NCBI GenBank assembly: GCA_009692365.1
Contig: SHZJ01000005.1
Span: 1-64,000, forward strand
DNA: 64,000 bases
Source: Gammaproteobacteria bacterium
GTDB taxonomy: Bacteria; Pseudomonadota; Gammaproteobacteria; Ga0077536
Reading direction: 5' to 3'
Shown: positions 63,647 to 64,000 of the stretch, in pieces
Layout: every line of letters starts with the position of its first letter
Numbering within the stretch: the first letter of the stretch is position 1
Position numbers and translations under genes: made by a program
The notes under the pieces: generated by a model
Told to the model about the DNA's origin: nothing
Seen by the model: only the letters and a program-made list of their open reading frames with translations
The model's database searches: none

Positions 63647-64000
63647 CTGAGCACCCGCAGGGTTTGACTGCCCCACCAGCTGGCGCCGGGGGCGAGGACC
63701 ACCGGCTCAGCGATGGTCGCGGCCTCCACGCAGAGCATCTGGGCATAGTCTGCGGGGGCCATGTCGGGCAGCCGGCCCGCGGTGTTCGGGCCTGGATTCC
63801 ACACCACGACATCGCGGAACCCGTGCTGCGCGATTTCGAGGGCGCCGGCGCCCGCACGCCAAATCACGGGCTGGCTGGCGTTGAGATACACCCGATCGAT
63901 TTCCGCGTTCACACACAGCGGGTCGGCAGTTTGGCGTGCGCGCGCCAGACCGGCCGTGTTATCGAGATATTCCAGCCCGGCAAGGCCCTCTAGCGCCCCC
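63643..64000 (-). CDS. YeaD-like glucose-6-phosphate 1-epimerase, C-terminal part
   Basis: A minus-strand frame is open from the right edge to TAG 63645-63643 (118 codons), so the N-terminus is outside the window. It reads LEGLAGLEYLDNTAGLARAR, EIDRVYLNASQPVIWRAG, FRDVVVWNPGPNTAGRLPDM and DYAQMLCVEAATIAEPVVLA. These are the late motifs of aldose-1-epimerase-like YeaD proteins, including the catalytic-region E-x-DRVY and VVWNP. The predicted role is hexose-6-phosphate mutarotase. Its stop overlaps the ispF stop. Confidence 0.88.
   Translation of the reverse strand, partial: GALEGLAGLEYLDNTAGLARARQTADPLCVNAEIDRVYLNASQPVIWRAGAGALEIAQHGFRDVVVWNPGPNTAGRLPDMAPADYAQMLCVEAATIAEPVVLAPGASWWGSQTLRVLS

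Overview
The window is a GC-rich chromosomal segment of a gammaproteobacterium. The evidence is the order of its housekeeping genes (smpB-ratA-rnfH / bamE / fur-recN-nadK-hrcA-grpE-dnaK-dnaJ-dapB-carAB-greA-rlmE-ftsH-glmM; leuB-asd-fimV-truA-trpFBA-accD-folC-dedD-cvpA-purF-metZ; pyrG-kdsA-eno-ftsB-ispD-ispF) together with gamma-type markers such as FimV, BamE, RnfH and a tmRNA tag ending in ALAA. HrcA beside a sigma-32-like promoter fits early-branching (Chromatiales-like) lineages better than enterics. I cannot name a genus.

Layout. 1-1994: the end of a genomic island. A P4-type tyrosine integrase and a coupled unknown gene abut the 3' end of ssrA, and the island runs off the left edge. 1995-13.6 kb: trans-translation (ssrA, smpB), small conserved genes, fur, recN, nadK, the heat-shock locus and dapB. 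13.7-16.5 kb: an ECF sigma/anti-sigma pair, a Gfo/Idh-type dehydrogenase and a small Rieske protein. 16.6-27.8 kb: carAB with a hairpin/T-run just before carA, then greA, rlmE, ftsH, glmM, dapD and dapC. 27.9-32.9 kb: an accessory segment with visibly lower GC where leuC/leuD often lie. It holds a serine hydrolase, two GFA-fold proteins bracketing a CmcJ/NvfI-like oxygenase, an alpha/beta hydrolase and a decayed restriction-endonuclease gene. 33.0-48.4 kb: leucine, aspartate-family, tryptophan, fatty-acid, folate and purine genes plus FimV. 48.5-54.3 kb: serine-glyoxylate aminotransferase, a peroxiredoxin, an aromatic amino acid decarboxylase, SIMPL and DUF4919 envelope proteins and a two-part A1S_2505-like protein. 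54.0-58.1 kb: ybdD-cstA and formate-THF ligase. 58.3-64.0 kb: pyrG-kdsA-eno-ftsB-ispD-ispF and the end of a yeaD-like gene.

How the genes work together. Diaminopimelate/lysine synthesis (asd, dapB, dapD, dapC), tryptophan (trpFBA), pyrimidines (carAB, pyrG), one-carbon supply (fhs, sgaA, purF, folC) and envelope building (glmM, kdsA, ispDF, bamE) are all represented. Many neighbours share 1-16 bp overlaps, which implies translational coupling. The points most worth checking are a frameshift in kdsA at an AAAAAG tract, the hairpin before carA, a near-consensus sigma-32 promoter over the grpE stop codon, the accessory oxygenase/GFA cluster with its dead restriction gene, and clustered heptamer repeats at the integrase start. 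I found no CRISPR array, insertion sequence, rRNA or tRNA; tmRNA is the only RNA gene.
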